From assembly GCF_013373865.1 (NCBI RefSeq), contig NC_050471.1, positions 15,674,547 through 15,738,546 of the forward strand: a stretch of DNA of 64,000 nt, written 5' to 3'. The translations under genes were made by a program, and so were the position numbers. Positions 8,170 to 17,634 of the stretch are shown here, piece after piece (the first letter of the stretch is position 1; each line of letters begins with the position of its first letter). The stretch is from Monomorium pharaonis. Lineage: Eukaryota > Arthropoda > Insecta > Hymenoptera > Formicidae. The notes below the pieces were generated by a model, which saw nothing but the letters and a program-made list of their open reading frames with translations, had not been told where the DNA came from and ran no database searches.

Positions 8170-10977
8170 TTAACGTTCGTCGTCCGTGTTTTCATCTCCA
8201 CCGCTGGAGTGCGGATGGGAATCGGTGGCCTTCAGGTCCTGTACGTGTGTGTGTCGATACCATTTTCCCCCTTTACTGCGTAGGTCGACAATTACGGGTG
8301 AGATAATGCGGCGGACCTCTAAGGGTCCGATAAATTTTGGGGCTAATTTCGCATTGAAGGCCTCGGCGCGCTTTGAGAGGGGGTGGTCGCGCTTCCATAC
8401 CCATTCCCCTAGTTTTGGTTGCCAATTGCGGCGGCGCAAGTTATAATATTTTTCCTGCCGCTGAAAGGCACGCACGTTCTGTATGCGTACGAATTCGTGT
8501 GTTTCTCGGAGTCGTTTCTGCAGCGCGTGAGGACGTGGCCGTTCGGTTTCGGTGGGGGGCTCGGTCGGCCGCCTAAGCTCGCGCCCGTACATGAGATACG
8601 CCGGTGTATACCCGGTGGCGTCATGCTTTGCGGTATTGTATGCGAATTGGAGTTCACCAATATGCTCGTCCCAAGCGCGGTGATTTCGCCGGACGTACTG
8701 TGAGATCATTGTTTTCAGGACCCGGTTGGTTCTCTCGACGGGATTGCAGTGGGGCGCATAGGCCGGCGTAAGGCGGTGACGGATGCCGTTTCCGGCAAGT
8801 AGGTCTTTGAGTTGGGATGACCGCAGCTGGGTGCCGTTGTCCGACAGTATTTCTTCCGGACACCCGTGTTGTAATATGACTGCCCCCGTAAGTTTTTCTA
8901 CTACGTTTTTCGCGGTCGCGCGTCGCAGTGTGCGAGCTTCTAACCATTTTGTAAATCGATCCTGCATTGTTAGGATCCACGTATGTCCCCTCGTAGTACG
9001 TGGCAAGGGTCCGACCAGGTCTATGGCTACTTGTTGCCATGGCCTGGTGACGGCGGTGGGGTGCAGGAAACCTGCGGGTCGTACCTGGGCAGGTTTGTGC
9101 GCGAGGCACTCGGGGCACCGACGTACGTAACGCGCGATCTCGCCGAACATGCCGGGCCAATAGTAAAACTCCGCGATACGGGTAATAGTTTTCGCGATGC
9201 CGAGGTGCCCCGCGGTCGGCTGGTCGTGGTATCGGTGCAGGAGTTCCTCGCGTTTCCCGGCCGGTACGCACTCTTTCCACTGCGTCTCCGGGGGCGTGTC
9301 TCGGAAGTCTAGCGTGTGCAGGACATGCCTCCGAAGCCGGCCCCCTTCGATCCGGAAGTCGGGTGCATCTTGGGGTGTTTGCTTGACTGTTTGCCACATG
9401 CGCCGGTACCACGGACATTTTGGGAGGACGATGGCGCTTACGGTGGTCTGGCGGGAGAGCGCGTCGGCTACTCGGTTTAGGGATCCCTTACGATACTGTA
9501 CCTCGAAGCTGAATTGCTGGAGCTCGAAAGCCCATCGGCCGAGTCGCCCAGCCGGTGAGTCGAGCGTCCTCAGCCAGCGTAGTGACTGGTGGTCTGTAAC
9601 GACCTTGAAGTGGTATCCTTCGAGGTAGCAGCGCATGCGTCTTATGCCCCATACGACCGCGAGGCACTCGAGCTCGGTGGCACTATAATTACGTTCAGCC
9701 GCGTTGAGGGTCCGGCTGGCGTATGCGATCACCCGTTCTCCCTCGGGAAAGTTCTGCGTGAGGACCGCGCCCAAACCCGACGCGCTCGCATCCGTTTGCA
9801 ATACGAACTGACGGGTAAAATCGGGACAGGCTAATATCGGCGCGGTGGTCAACGTGCGTTTTAATTCGTTAAAGGCGGTATCTTGTTCGGTTCCCCATTG
9901 CCACGATGCCTTTTTACGTGTCAATGCGGTTAACGGGGCGGCGATCGTGGCGAAGTCTTTGATGAAGCGCCGGTACCACGAGGCGATTCCGAGAAATTGC
10001 CGTACTTGCCGGACGGTTTTCGGAGGTTCCCATCGAGTGATCGCGTCGGTCTTCTCGGGATCGGTTCGTATCCCGTCGCGGTCAACCACGTGTCCGAGGT
10101 ACGTCAGTCGATTTACGCCAAACTTGCATTTCGCGGGGTTTAGTCGGAGGCGGGCCTCGCGCAGTCGCCGGAATACCTCGTGCAGCGTCTGTAGGTGTTC
10201 AGCAAATGAGTCGTTGACGATTATAATATCGTCCAGGTATACAAATACGTGCGGCTCGAGTTCGGGCCCCAGAACCGCGTCCAGCAAGCGCTGAAATGTC
10301 GCGGGAGCGGAGTGTAGCCCGAACGGCATTACCCGGAATTGTAAGAGTCCCTTTCCCGGCACGGTAAATGCAGTGATCGGCCGACTGGCGGGATCGAGCG
10401 GCACCTGCCAGTACCCGTTTTTTAGGTCTATCGTTGTTAGGTATCGCGCCCCGCGCAATTTGTCCAGTGTTGCGGAAATCTGTGGTAGCGGGTACGCGTC
10501 GGCTTCGGTTACTTCGTTCACTCGGCGGAAGTCCACGCAGAACCGCGGCTTTCCGTCCTTCTTTCGCACGATGACGATAGGCGAGCTCCAGGGGCTACGC
10601 GAGGGCTCTATAACTCCTTCCCGTAGCATTTCTTCTACTTCGGCGTCGATGATCGATTGCATAGCCGGGTTGCGTGGTCGGTACCGTTGTTTTATTGGCG
10701 GATGATCTTTTACGCGTATCGTATGCTGAACGCGGTCGGTAGGTCCGTGTACGTCCTCGAACAATGGCAGTTCGGTATCCAAAAACTCCCGCAGCTGCCC
10801 TTCTTCGGTAGGCGTAAGGTCGCGGCAATTAGACGCGGAGAGAAGCTTCGGTGAGACCGCGGCGGCGCGCCGTATCGGTGGCGGAGGAATCGCCTGGCGC
10901 AGGCGGGCCCAGAGGTCGACGCCGATTAGAACTTCGGCGTCGAGTCCAGGCATAATCTGGAGGTCGTGCAGGATCAC
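8170..10977 (-). CDS. pol: Pol of element A: RT, RNase H, integrase
   Basis: The 935-residue frame begins with the last part of the protease fold (VLIGVDLW). Reverse transcriptase follows with the YLDDIIIV catalytic motif near residue 250, then RNase H starting at QTDASASGLGAVL, then integrase. Integrase has an HHCC zinc module (HRYHDQ...GHLG...CPECL) and the catalytic triad in AIDLVGP, LSDNGTQL and NPVERTNR. The C-terminus contains a chromatin-tether-like region (APKFIGPLEVRRI). The reported start is not a true initiator; the protein should be made as a fusion with upstream frames. The frame is complete from RT to IN. Family: Ty3/gypsy (Metaviridae); the lineage is not assigned. Confidence 0.92.
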   Translation of the reverse strand: MILHDLQIMPGLDAEVLIGVDLWARLRQAIPPPPIRRAAAVSPKLLSASNCRDLTPTEEGQLREFLDTELPLFEDVHGPTDRVQHTIRVKDHPPIKQRYRPRNPAMQSIIDAEVEEMLREGVIEPSRSPWSSPIVIVRKKDGKPRFCVDFRRVNEVTEADAYPLPQISATLDKLRGARYLTTIDLKNGYWQVPLDPASRPITAFTVPGKGLLQFRVMPFGLHSAPATFQRLLDAVLGPELEPHVFVYLDDIIIVNDSFAEHLQTLHEVFRRLREARLRLNPAKCKFGVNRLTYLGHVVDRDGIRTDPEKTDAITRWEPPKTVRQVRQFLGIASWYRRFIKDFATIAAPLTALTRKKASWQWGTEQDTAFNELKRTLTTAPILACPDFTRQFVLQTDASASGLGAVLTQNFPEGERVIAYASRTLNAAERNYSATELECLAVVWGIRRMRCYLEGYHFKVVTDHQSLRWLRTLDSPAGRLGRWAFELQQFSFEVQYRKGSLNRVADALSRQTTVSAIVLPKCPWYRRMWQTVKQTPQDAPDFRIEGGRLRRHVLHTLDFRDTPPETQWKECVPAGKREELLHRYHDQPTAGHLGIAKTITRIAEFYYWPGMFGEIARYVRRCPECLAHKPAQVRPAGFLHPTAVTRPWQQVAIDLVGPLPRTTRGHTWILTMQDRFTKWLEARTLRRATAKNVVEKLTGAVILQHGCPEEILSDNGTQLRSSQLKDLLAGNGIRHRLTPAYAPHCNPVERTNRVLKTMISQYVRRNHRAWDEHIGELQFAYNTAKHDATGYTPAYLMYGRELRRPTEPPTETERPRPHALQKRLRETHEFVRIQNVRAFQRQEKYYNLRRRNWQPKLGEWVWKRDHPLSKRAEAFNAKLAPKFIGPLEVRRIISPVIVDLRSKGGKWYRHTHVQDLKATDSHPHSSGGDENTDDER

Positions 10978-10985
10978 TCGACCGT

Positions 10986-11330
10986 TTACTGCGATCGGTA
11001 GATGTACCCGACAATCTCGGTGCTCGACCCGTCCGCCAGGTGTACTCGACCGGCGGCGGTTTTCGCTGTCAGCCCGGTGTTTCGTAGTTGCGCGGCGGTA
11101 TGGGAGCTCACGAACGATGCCTCAGATCCGGTGTCCAGTAACGCGAGAAAAGCCCGACCGCGTATTCGAATCGGTAGGTGCGGCCGCGGTTTATAGACTA
11201 TTCGGAGGGACGGGGCGCGGTCGCGCTTTCCTCGGCCCTGGCGGCGTTTCCCGGCGGGGGGTGGCAATCCCTCGTAAAGACGCCATCCCTGCCGCATTGC
11301 GAGCAGAATTTTTTCGGTATACGGCGGCAA
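10986..11330 (-). CDS. Aspartic protease region of element A
   Basis: This frame overlaps the end of gag by 133 bp in the -1 phase and contains the protease active site LLDTGSEASFV. Retropepsins act as dimers that cut Gag-Pol. The frame closes early, near 10986, while the rest of the protease fold continues in the pol frame, another -1 step. The step falls in a short G run near 11005, so a lost base or assembly indel is likelier than a second programmed frameshift. The gag-to-protease overlap itself looks normal for gypsy elements. Confidence 0.8.
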   Translation of the reverse strand: MPPYTEKILLAMRQGWRLYEGLPPPAGKRRQGRGKRDRAPSLRIVYKPRPHLPIRIRGRAFLALLDTGSEASFVSSHTAAQLRNTGLTAKTAAGRVHLADGSSTEIVGYIYRSQ

Positions 11331-12157
11331 TCAAACCGAGTGTGCCCCCGCTGCTTGCAGCGCCAGCAGCACTCGGTTTTGTCGTATGTGGTGGCGGCGG
11401 TCACGGGGCTCCGCGGTGTCGCTTGCCGCGATCGGCATTGCTCGTCTAGTACCTCGAAGTCTTCCGCGTGCCGTAATAATTCATTTACGCGGACGATACC
11501 GTCGCGGCGCACGTATAGCTTATACCGTGGCTCCATATTCTCGTACAATATGTCCAGCTGGTCGACGACCGTATACCCCCCCGCGCGTCGCATCATTGTT
11601 AATATTTCAGTGGCGTATTTACGGTATTTCTCCCCGGGTTTTTGCATTCGCGCCTGGATTTCGCGACGGAACTGCGTGAGGTAGCGGCGTGGCAAATAAT
11701 ATTCGCGGAATTCAGTTATAAATTCATCCCACCTTTCCCAGTTTTGGCGGTTATTTCGGAACCACAGGAGGGCCTCCCCTTTCAATAATTCGGGGAGCCC
11801 TCGTAGCAGTTGCTGGTCGCTGTACCCGTACTCTGTCTTTAACTCTTCTACTCGCTCTAGGAATGACATCGGGTCCTTGCCCTCGAAGTGGCATCCCCAT
11901 TTTCGAATTTGATTCATGGCTTTTGCCTGTGATTCCGCGGGGGGGTCTTCTTCGGGGGGAATTACCGTGACGTGCGGTACGTCCGAAGATGGTCCCGGGG
12001 GGACGGACATATTGGTGAATCTCTCGGGGTGGAGTGTCACAAATTGGCTTAATCGGCGTCGTAGGTCATCTAACGTTCCGTGTGTTTCCAGGCCGGTTTT
12101 CGCGAGTATATCTTTTAATTCGTCTTTGGACGCGTTATATATCCACTGCTTCGGCAT
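11198..12157 (-). CDS. gag: Gag of element A
   Basis: A 319-residue structural protein. Residues about 8-40 resemble a SAP-like helix pair (KDELKDILAKTGLETHGTLD), then a capsid-like helical region (WFRNNRQNWERWDEF...YLPRRYLTQFRREI), then two zinc knuckles: a clear CCHC one (CWRCKQRGHTRFDC) and a degenerate one lacking His (CSQCGRDGVFTRDC). It starts 55 bp after the primer-binding site. It should package the RNA and assemble particles. The frame is intact. Confidence 0.88.
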   Translation of the reverse strand: MPKQWIYNASKDELKDILAKTGLETHGTLDDLRRRLSQFVTLHPERFTNMSVPPGPSSDVPHVTVIPPEEDPPAESQAKAMNQIRKWGCHFEGKDPMSFLERVEELKTEYGYSDQQLLRGLPELLKGEALLWFRNNRQNWERWDEFITEFREYYLPRRYLTQFRREIQARMQKPGEKYRKYATEILTMMRRAGGYTVVDQLDILYENMEPRYKLYVRRDGIVRVNELLRHAEDFEVLDEQCRSRQATPRSPVTAATTYDKTECCWRCKQRGHTRFDCRRIPKKFCSQCGRDGVFTRDCHPPPGNAARAEESATAPRPSE

Positions 12158-12211
12158 CGAGTGGCAGGAGCGTAGTACGACGGTTTCGCTGCTTCCCGGT
12201 ACGTTTCTATC

Positions 12212-12230
12212 GGTCCCTGTTCGGGCGCCA
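12212..12230 (-). promoter_or_regulatory. Primer-binding site of element A
   Basis: The minus strand reads TGGCGCCCGAACAGGGACC three bases after the 5' LTR. This is the lysine-tRNA type site known from lentiviruses and some gypsy elements. Confidence 0.85.
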
Positions 12231-12233
12231 AAT

Positions 12234-13120
12234 TGTAACAGCCGTGTTTCCCTGCGCGGGCAAGTTTATCGGGAACTAGGGCAGGAAAGGCCGCAGAAAC
12301 AGCGAAAAGCGTACGTTCAAATAATAATTAAGTATATTTTGTGTCGAAAGGTATCTGTACATCTATTTACAATTATTTACAGTGTACCGCGGCGGGATAT
12401 TCTTTGCGGCGGTGCGCGCGTGCTCGCGGCGTCAGCTGTGCGGTCGGGCGAGCTTGACGAGACGCGGTGGCGGCGGGGTCTCGAGGTGAGCGCGTGATCG
12501 TTTTCGGGCCGTTGTGGTGCGCGGCGCGCGTGATTGCGTTTCTCGGAAAACGGGTAGGGTTTTGCCGAATTGGTCACGGTATCCCGAGAAGACTCGGGCG
12601 AGGCGGAGAACACTCTACCCCGTTTGTTATATACCGTGTCAGGAGAGGATGGAACCGGCGGCCAAGAACCCTTGGCGAAGGCGGAGAACACTCCACCCTC
12701 GACTTTGCTGGTTCGGAGTCTAGGACGTGTTTTCTTCTTCGCGAACGTAGCCGAGAACTCTCGGCTAAGGCGGAGCACGCTCTACCCTAATCTGCGTTCG
12801 CTCTTCTCGTGGTGTCCGAGCGGATCGGGAAAAGCTCGGGCACCGGATAAACGAGAAGTGAGTGTTCCTCCGTCGAGGCGATCTTTTATACCGCTCTCGG
12901 CGGAGGTTCGTGGACCCTCGGGGGTCTTCGGGCTTCTCCGTCCTCCACCTTTCGCCGAGCGGGATGCTGGCGGGAGGATCGAGATCGTCGAGACGGTCGT
13001 TGTCTCGGTCGCCTACTCTTAAGATTTATTATTGGGCCGATGCCCATATCGCGGTCTGGCGGGTAGTCGGTCAGACCGGCCGCGGTCGTTGGTCACCGAA
13101 AAAAAAGGCGGTTTGTTACA
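12234..13120 (-). repeat. 5' LTR of element A
   Basis: 887 bp, about 99.5% identical to the 3' copy. TATA box on the minus strand at 12884-12890. The TSD AATG at 13121-13124 overlaps the start codon of B gag. Confidence 0.93.
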
Positions 13121-13121
13121 A

Positions 13122-13980
13122 ATGTCCGACCAAAACACTGATACAGCGCTTAACGTTGTTCAAGACGCGTTAGAAGAAATATTCGATAACGCGCTTCGAC
13201 TTTTGAATAGTCGAGCAAATTCGCCAAATATCACGACTGAACGCGCGTTCCCGATACAGGGACCAGACTTTAGTCTAATAAATAACGACAATATGGACAC
13301 ACGTTCACCAACGCGGACAGACGTAGCGGGACCGTCGACACGCTCCCTACCACATGCGTCGCCTCGCGTAATCCGGGAAGAACCCGAAGAGGAAGCACAA
13401 GAGCTCCGTAATAATTTGAGTGAACAAAGCGGAAGTTCACCGACGGCGCCACAAATTCATAGGCGACCGATGCATCCCATGGAGAATATGATGCTCCATG
13501 ACCTGCTATTCGAAATTCGCGAGCTTCGTTTCCAGCTTGGAAACCGACACGAAGCACAGCCGCCGCCGCGAGAAACGGCTAGAAATACGCGACAACCTAG
13601 AGATACTATAACAGAGATTCGCCAATGCGTTAACGATTTCTGATTGGCTCCCGTCGCTTGGGGTATAACCGGAAGTATGAGAGAGAAAAATAGATATAAC
13701 TGACAGAGAAAGCCTAGCCGATCTAACCTGTCACCTGTCACCTGTCAAAAGAAAACAGAGTAAACCGCCATCGAAAACGTCATATCCGATATCCGGTTTT
13801 ACCCCAAGACGGCACATTGGCGAATCTCTGTTACAGTATCTCTACGACAACCGACTAACCATACGTTAGATCTGTCGTATGGGCACTCACCCCGAGATGT
13901 ACATCAGCATGGGACCAACACTTACAATTTAAGCTTGAAAGAAGCGCGAAATATGATCCCCGAAATTAATGGAACTCTCG
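13122..13980 (+). pseudogene. gag: Gag of element B, N-terminal part, split by a MITE and a frameshift
   Basis: Gag starts at the ATG at 13122-13124, which is also part of the target duplication made by element A. The first 155 or so codons have an acidic, serine-rich N-terminus with a helical HDLLFEIRELRFQLGNRHEA segment. A MITE then interrupts the frame and a stop inside it ends translation at 13643. MITE plus duplicated 8 bp is 255 bp, a multiple of three, and gag resumes in the same frame after 13852 through KEARNMIPE. A one-base shift at about 13970-13982 moves it to the next frame. The product is broken as the sequence stands. Confidence 0.85.
13598..13844. mobile_element. 247 bp hAT-type MITE in B gag
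   Basis: Inverted ends of 30 bp: TAGAGATACTATAACAGAGA then TTCGCCAATG on the left, and its mirror with one mismatch on the right. The 8 bp CGACAACC is duplicated at 13590-13597 and 13845-13852. The ends share the terminal pattern (TARAGA...AGATTCGCCAATG) with the 4.6 kb element at 993-5587, so it is probably mobilised by the same transposase. Non-coding. Confidence 0.92.
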
Positions 13981-15609
13981 AGGGAACGAGTACGAGAATT
14001 TTTAAACGCCAGCTCCTATGCGATGAAAAACATACATCCGTCGGACGAATTCATACTCCTCGACGCGATACTATGTACCAAATTCAAGGGCAAGGCGATG
14101 ATGGATTTCCACACTCGCGATATAGAAAACTACGACCAGTTAAAAAGAGAATTAGAAAATGAATATCTGGGCAAGCGCAGCACCGCCCATTTGCAGCTCG
14201 AATTTAACTCCCTGAAACAAAAGTCAAACGAAACCGCTCAAGAATTTGGACGAAGAGTAGACAACTTGGCCATGGAGTTATACGAATCCATGGAGGAAGG
14301 AAAAAACCATACAATAGAACAGCAACGGGCGATACTTGAGAGCATCAAGGAACAAGCCCTTTACAACTACCAGATAGGGCTACACGAAGAAATAAAGCTA
14401 TTAGTTCGAGCCCAACGGTACAACACGCTTCAAGAAGCAATCGCAGGAGCTAGTGCGGAAGAAAAAGTTAAGGGGGCAAGCACGCGCCTCAACGGCAATA
14501 GGCGGGATATGCCAAATGCCCAACGCAATAACCGTGCTCCGACCATCCGTTGCGGAAAGTGCGGAAAAATCGGGCACGATGGAAGAAATTGCCGAAGCAG
14601 CAGATACGCCAACCGGTTCGAATTACCCCGACCGGAAGGACGGCCACGAGTAAATACAGCAGTACAACAATGCAGTTACTGCAAGAAAACGGGCCACAGC
14701 CGAAACGACTGCTGGACCCTGCATGGACGACCTCCACCGAAAGACGAGGATCGCCCGGAAGCAAAGCCAAAAAGGAAAATAGAAAAGGACGCTAAACAGC
14801 GTACAAGTAAGGCCGTCAAAATGATAAAACATGCCGATACGGCAAGTAGCGACGAGAGCTCGGACGATGACTCGAGCACGACGGGCACCGCCGCCGCGTA
14901 TCAAGTTACGCATGTAAAGCGAGACGCACACAAAGATAGCGGACTCGACTTAGTCACACTTTCAATACGAGAAACCAAATCAGGAAAAATCAACATGTTA
15001 TTCGATTCCGGAGCCACACTCTCGTTAATAAAAGTAAAAAATTTAAAAGGCGAAACCAAAATTCGCCATGAAAGAATAGCCCTCGTCGGGATAACAGGCC
15101 ACAAGGTCTACACCATAGGAAAAATACAGGCAACAATAGAGCTAGGCAAGCATAAGATAAAGCATCCGATATACGTAGTAAAGGATGATTTTCCGCTAGA
15201 ATACGATGGCATCCTAGGATTAGATTTCCTACGAAAGCAACAAGTAACGTGCGATTATAATCAGAAAAAGTTAACGATAAGAGACGTTACTCTGAAATTC
15301 AAGTCATATCAACAAACCGTGTTAAAACCTCGCAGCGAAGCAATTGTAAGGGCCGTGACTAATCGAAACAAAACTGGAGTCGTACGGGCCCAGGAACCAG
15401 CTCCAGGGGTTTACATTGGCAGATGCCTTGTAAAACCAAAAAATTTTTCATGTCCGATCAGTGTAATCAATACCACTGATAAGACAATACGGATCAACAC
15501 ACCGGTCGTTACCGTAGAGGATTTAAGCGAGAAAAATCCTCACGAGATTTACACCGTGGTCGCTGAACCAAAAAACAAATCTCACCTCCCTCGGAAGGAG
15601 CGGATTTGA
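13969..15609 (+). CDS. gag-pro: Gag C-terminal half and protease of element B
   Basis: Open for 546 codons. It begins in capsid (REFLNASSYAMKNIHPSDE), continues through long helical sequence, has two CCHC zinc knuckles (CGKCGKIGHDGRNC and CSYCKKTGHSRNDC), a lysine-rich and acidic linker, then a retropepsin-like protease with MLFDSGATLSLIK near residue 345 and GILGLDFL near 415. The first Met is only the first ATG after the frameshift, not a natural start. Gag and protease share one frame. The frame ends with TGA at 15607-15609, directly followed by the RT frame in the same phase. Confidence 0.88.
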   Translation: MELSRERVREFLNASSYAMKNIHPSDEFILLDAILCTKFKGKAMMDFHTRDIENYDQLKRELENEYLGKRSTAHLQLEFNSLKQKSNETAQEFGRRVDNLAMELYESMEEGKNHTIEQQRAILESIKEQALYNYQIGLHEEIKLLVRAQRYNTLQEAIAGASAEEKVKGASTRLNGNRRDMPNAQRNNRAPTIRCGKCGKIGHDGRNCRSSRYANRFELPRPEGRPRVNTAVQQCSYCKKTGHSRNDCWTLHGRPPPKDEDRPEAKPKRKIEKDAKQRTSKAVKMIKHADTASSDESSDDDSSTTGTAAAYQVTHVKRDAHKDSGLDLVTLSIRETKSGKINMLFDSGATLSLIKVKNLKGETKIRHERIALVGITGHKVYTIGKIQATIELGKHKIKHPIYVVKDDFPLEYDGILGLDFLRKQQVTCDYNQKKLTIRDVTLKFKSYQQTVLKPRSEAIVRAVTNRNKTGVVRAQEPAPGVYIGRCLVKPKNFSCPISVINTTDKTIRINTPVVTVEDLSEKNPHEIYTVVAEPKNKSHLPRKERI

Positions 15610-15612
15610 CAA

Positions 15613-16737
15613 ATGCTACGAACGCAACACCTCAACTTAGAGGAACGGCAGGCCCTCCTGCGCTTATGCGAAGATTATCAAGACGTCTTCCATCTGAGCG
15701 GAGAACCCCTGTCTTGCACGGCCGCCGTGCAACACGAGATCCACACGCGCGCTGACACGGCCCCTGTAAACGTACGGCCGTATCGCCTCCCCACCAAGCA
15801 CAAGGAGGAAGTAAATAATCAAATGAAGCAGATGCTCACAGATGGAATAATCAGAGCAAGTACAAGTCAGTGGAATGCACCCTTATTAGTGGTTCCCAAA
15901 AAAGCTGACTCAAGCGGAAAACCGCGACTACGGATAGTCATCGACTTCCGAAAATTAAACGATCTAACGATCGGCGACTCGTTTCCATTGCCCAATATCG
16001 AAGAAATTTTGGACCAACTAGGAAACGCCAAGTATTTTACTACGCTAGATTTAGCGTCAGGGTATCACCAAATACCCATGGCAGAACGCGATAGGCAAAA
16101 GACAGCGTTCTCCACTCCATATGGACATTACGAATTTAATCGAATGCCATTTGGGTTAAAAAATGCACCTGCAACATTCCAGAGGCTGATGAACTCAGTA
16201 CTCACGGGAATGCAAGGGCTAAAATGCCTTGTGTACTTAGACGATATAGTTATTTATGGCTCAAGTCTGGAAGACCATAATAAACGTCTAAAGGAAGTAC
16301 TACAGCGCTTACGAAAAGCCAATTTAAAACTGCAGCCGGACAAATGTGAGTTCCTGCGGAAAGAAGTAAATTACCTGGGACACATAATCTCAGAAGAGGG
16401 AATCTCCCCTGATCCCGCCAAATTACAGGCGATAAAAGATTTCCCGGCACCTCAGAAGGTGAAAGACGTGCAATCTTTCATAGGCCTCGCCGGATATTAC
16501 CGAAAGTTCATCAACGAATTTTCGAGGATAGCTAAGCCGCTAACTAAGCTGACAAAAAAGTCAGAAAAATTTGTATGGTCCACAGAGCAACAGATTGCTT
16601 TCGACATACTAAAAGAGAAGCTAATGACCGCACCGGTACTTCAGTATCCGGATTTCTCAAAAGAATTCAACGTAACAACGGATGCCTCCGATTACGCAGT
16701 GGGAGCCGTACTATCGCAAGGACCGATAGGCAAAGAC
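15613..16737 (+). pseudogene. pol: Reverse transcriptase and start of RNase H of element B, cut by FB1
   Basis: In phase with the gag-protease frame, after one TGA. RT spans nearly all of it: VIDFRKLNDLT, the fingers-palm region TLDLASGYHQIPM, and catalytic YLDDIVIYG near residue 205. RNase H opens at TTDASDYAVGAVL near residue 355. Foldback FB1 is inserted after 16737; the frame runs on into its tandem repeats (TPHDWTPH...) and stops at 17223. RNase H continues after FB1 from 17626. FB1 plus its duplicated 9 bp is 897 bp, a multiple of three, so the phase is preserved, but stops in FB1 break the protein. Confidence 0.9.
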
Positions 16738-17625
16738 GGGAGTATCCCGTTTGGACACGTAACGATTGGACACCGCTCGATTGGACACGCACGATTGGAC
16801 ACGCACGATTGGACACCGCACGATTGGACACCGCACGATTGGACACCGCATTATTGGACACTGCACGATTGGACACCGCACGATTGGACACCGCATTATT
16901 GGACACCGCATTATTGGACACCGCACGATTGGACACCGCATTATTGGACACCGCATTATTGGACACCGCATTATTGGACACCGCATTATTGGACACCGTA
17001 CAATTGGACACACACACACATTTACGTGTGTGTATGCAGATTTCTAATACAGTTTGCATGGGTTAGCGACTTGGACGGGGTGGGTGCGGGAGGGGGGGCC
17101 GAAGGCCCCCCTTGCACCCCCCCGTGTGTGTGTGTGTGTGTGTGTGCGTGCGAGCATTTTCTGCACCACATAGGTTTGAAACTTTCCACGCAAAACGAGA
17201 TGCTCCTAAAAATACGTATATAGATATTTAAAATTCAATTTTTTTTCTGGCAAATCGAAGCTTTTTTCTGCCAGATATTTCTAAGCTTAGATAATCTGTC
17301 ATATGATATATAAATGTTATTCACTAGAAGACTGCGGTGTCCAATAATGCGGTGTCCAATCGTGCTGTGTCCAATCGTGCGGTGTCCAATAATGCGGTGT
17401 CCAATAATGCGGTGTCCAATCGTGCGGTGTCCAATAATGCGGTGTCCAATCGTGCGGTGTCCAATAATGCGGTGTCCAATCGTGCGGTGTCCAATCGTGC
17501 GGTGTCCAATCGTGTGGTGTCCAATTGTGCGGTGTCCAATCGAGCCGTGTCCAATCGTGCGTGTCCAATCGTGCGTGTCCAATCGAGCGGTGTCCAATCG
17601 TTACGTGTCCAAAAGGAGGTCACCC
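16738..17625. mobile_element. Foldback element FB1
   Basis: An 888 bp insertion in RNase H with a perfect 9 bp TSD, GGCAAAGAC (16729-16737 and 17626-17634). Ends begin GGGAGTATCCC on the left and GGGTGACCTCC on the reversed right. The arms (about 16738-17012 and 17333-17625) are inverted tandem arrays of a 15 bp unit, TTGGACACCGCACGA or TTGGACACCGCATTA. The loop holds a core, TTAGCGACTTGGACGGGGTG then a GC-rich dyad, a (TG)n tract and GCATTTTCTGCACCACATAGG, shared with FB2-FB4. Drosophila FB elements and Mutator-like elements also make 9 bp duplications. The repeat-derived frames (IGHR, DWTPH, NNAVS repeats) are not genes. Confidence 0.92.
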
Positions 17626-17634
17626 GGCAAAGAC

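Larger units (their letters stand above)
6629..13120 (-). mobile_element. Element A: Ty3/gypsy retrotransposon inserted in B
   Basis: Two 887 bp LTRs (6629-7515 and 12234-13120) begin TGTAACAGCC and end TTTGTTACA, and differ at about four bases, so the insertion is recent. Four bases, AATG, are duplicated outside (6625-6628 and 13121-13124). The element reads on the minus strand: LTR, lysine-type primer-binding site, gag, protease, RT-RNase H-IN, an extra ORF, polypurine tract, LTR. There is no envelope gene. A one-base shift breaks the protease-pol junction. Confidence 0.95.
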
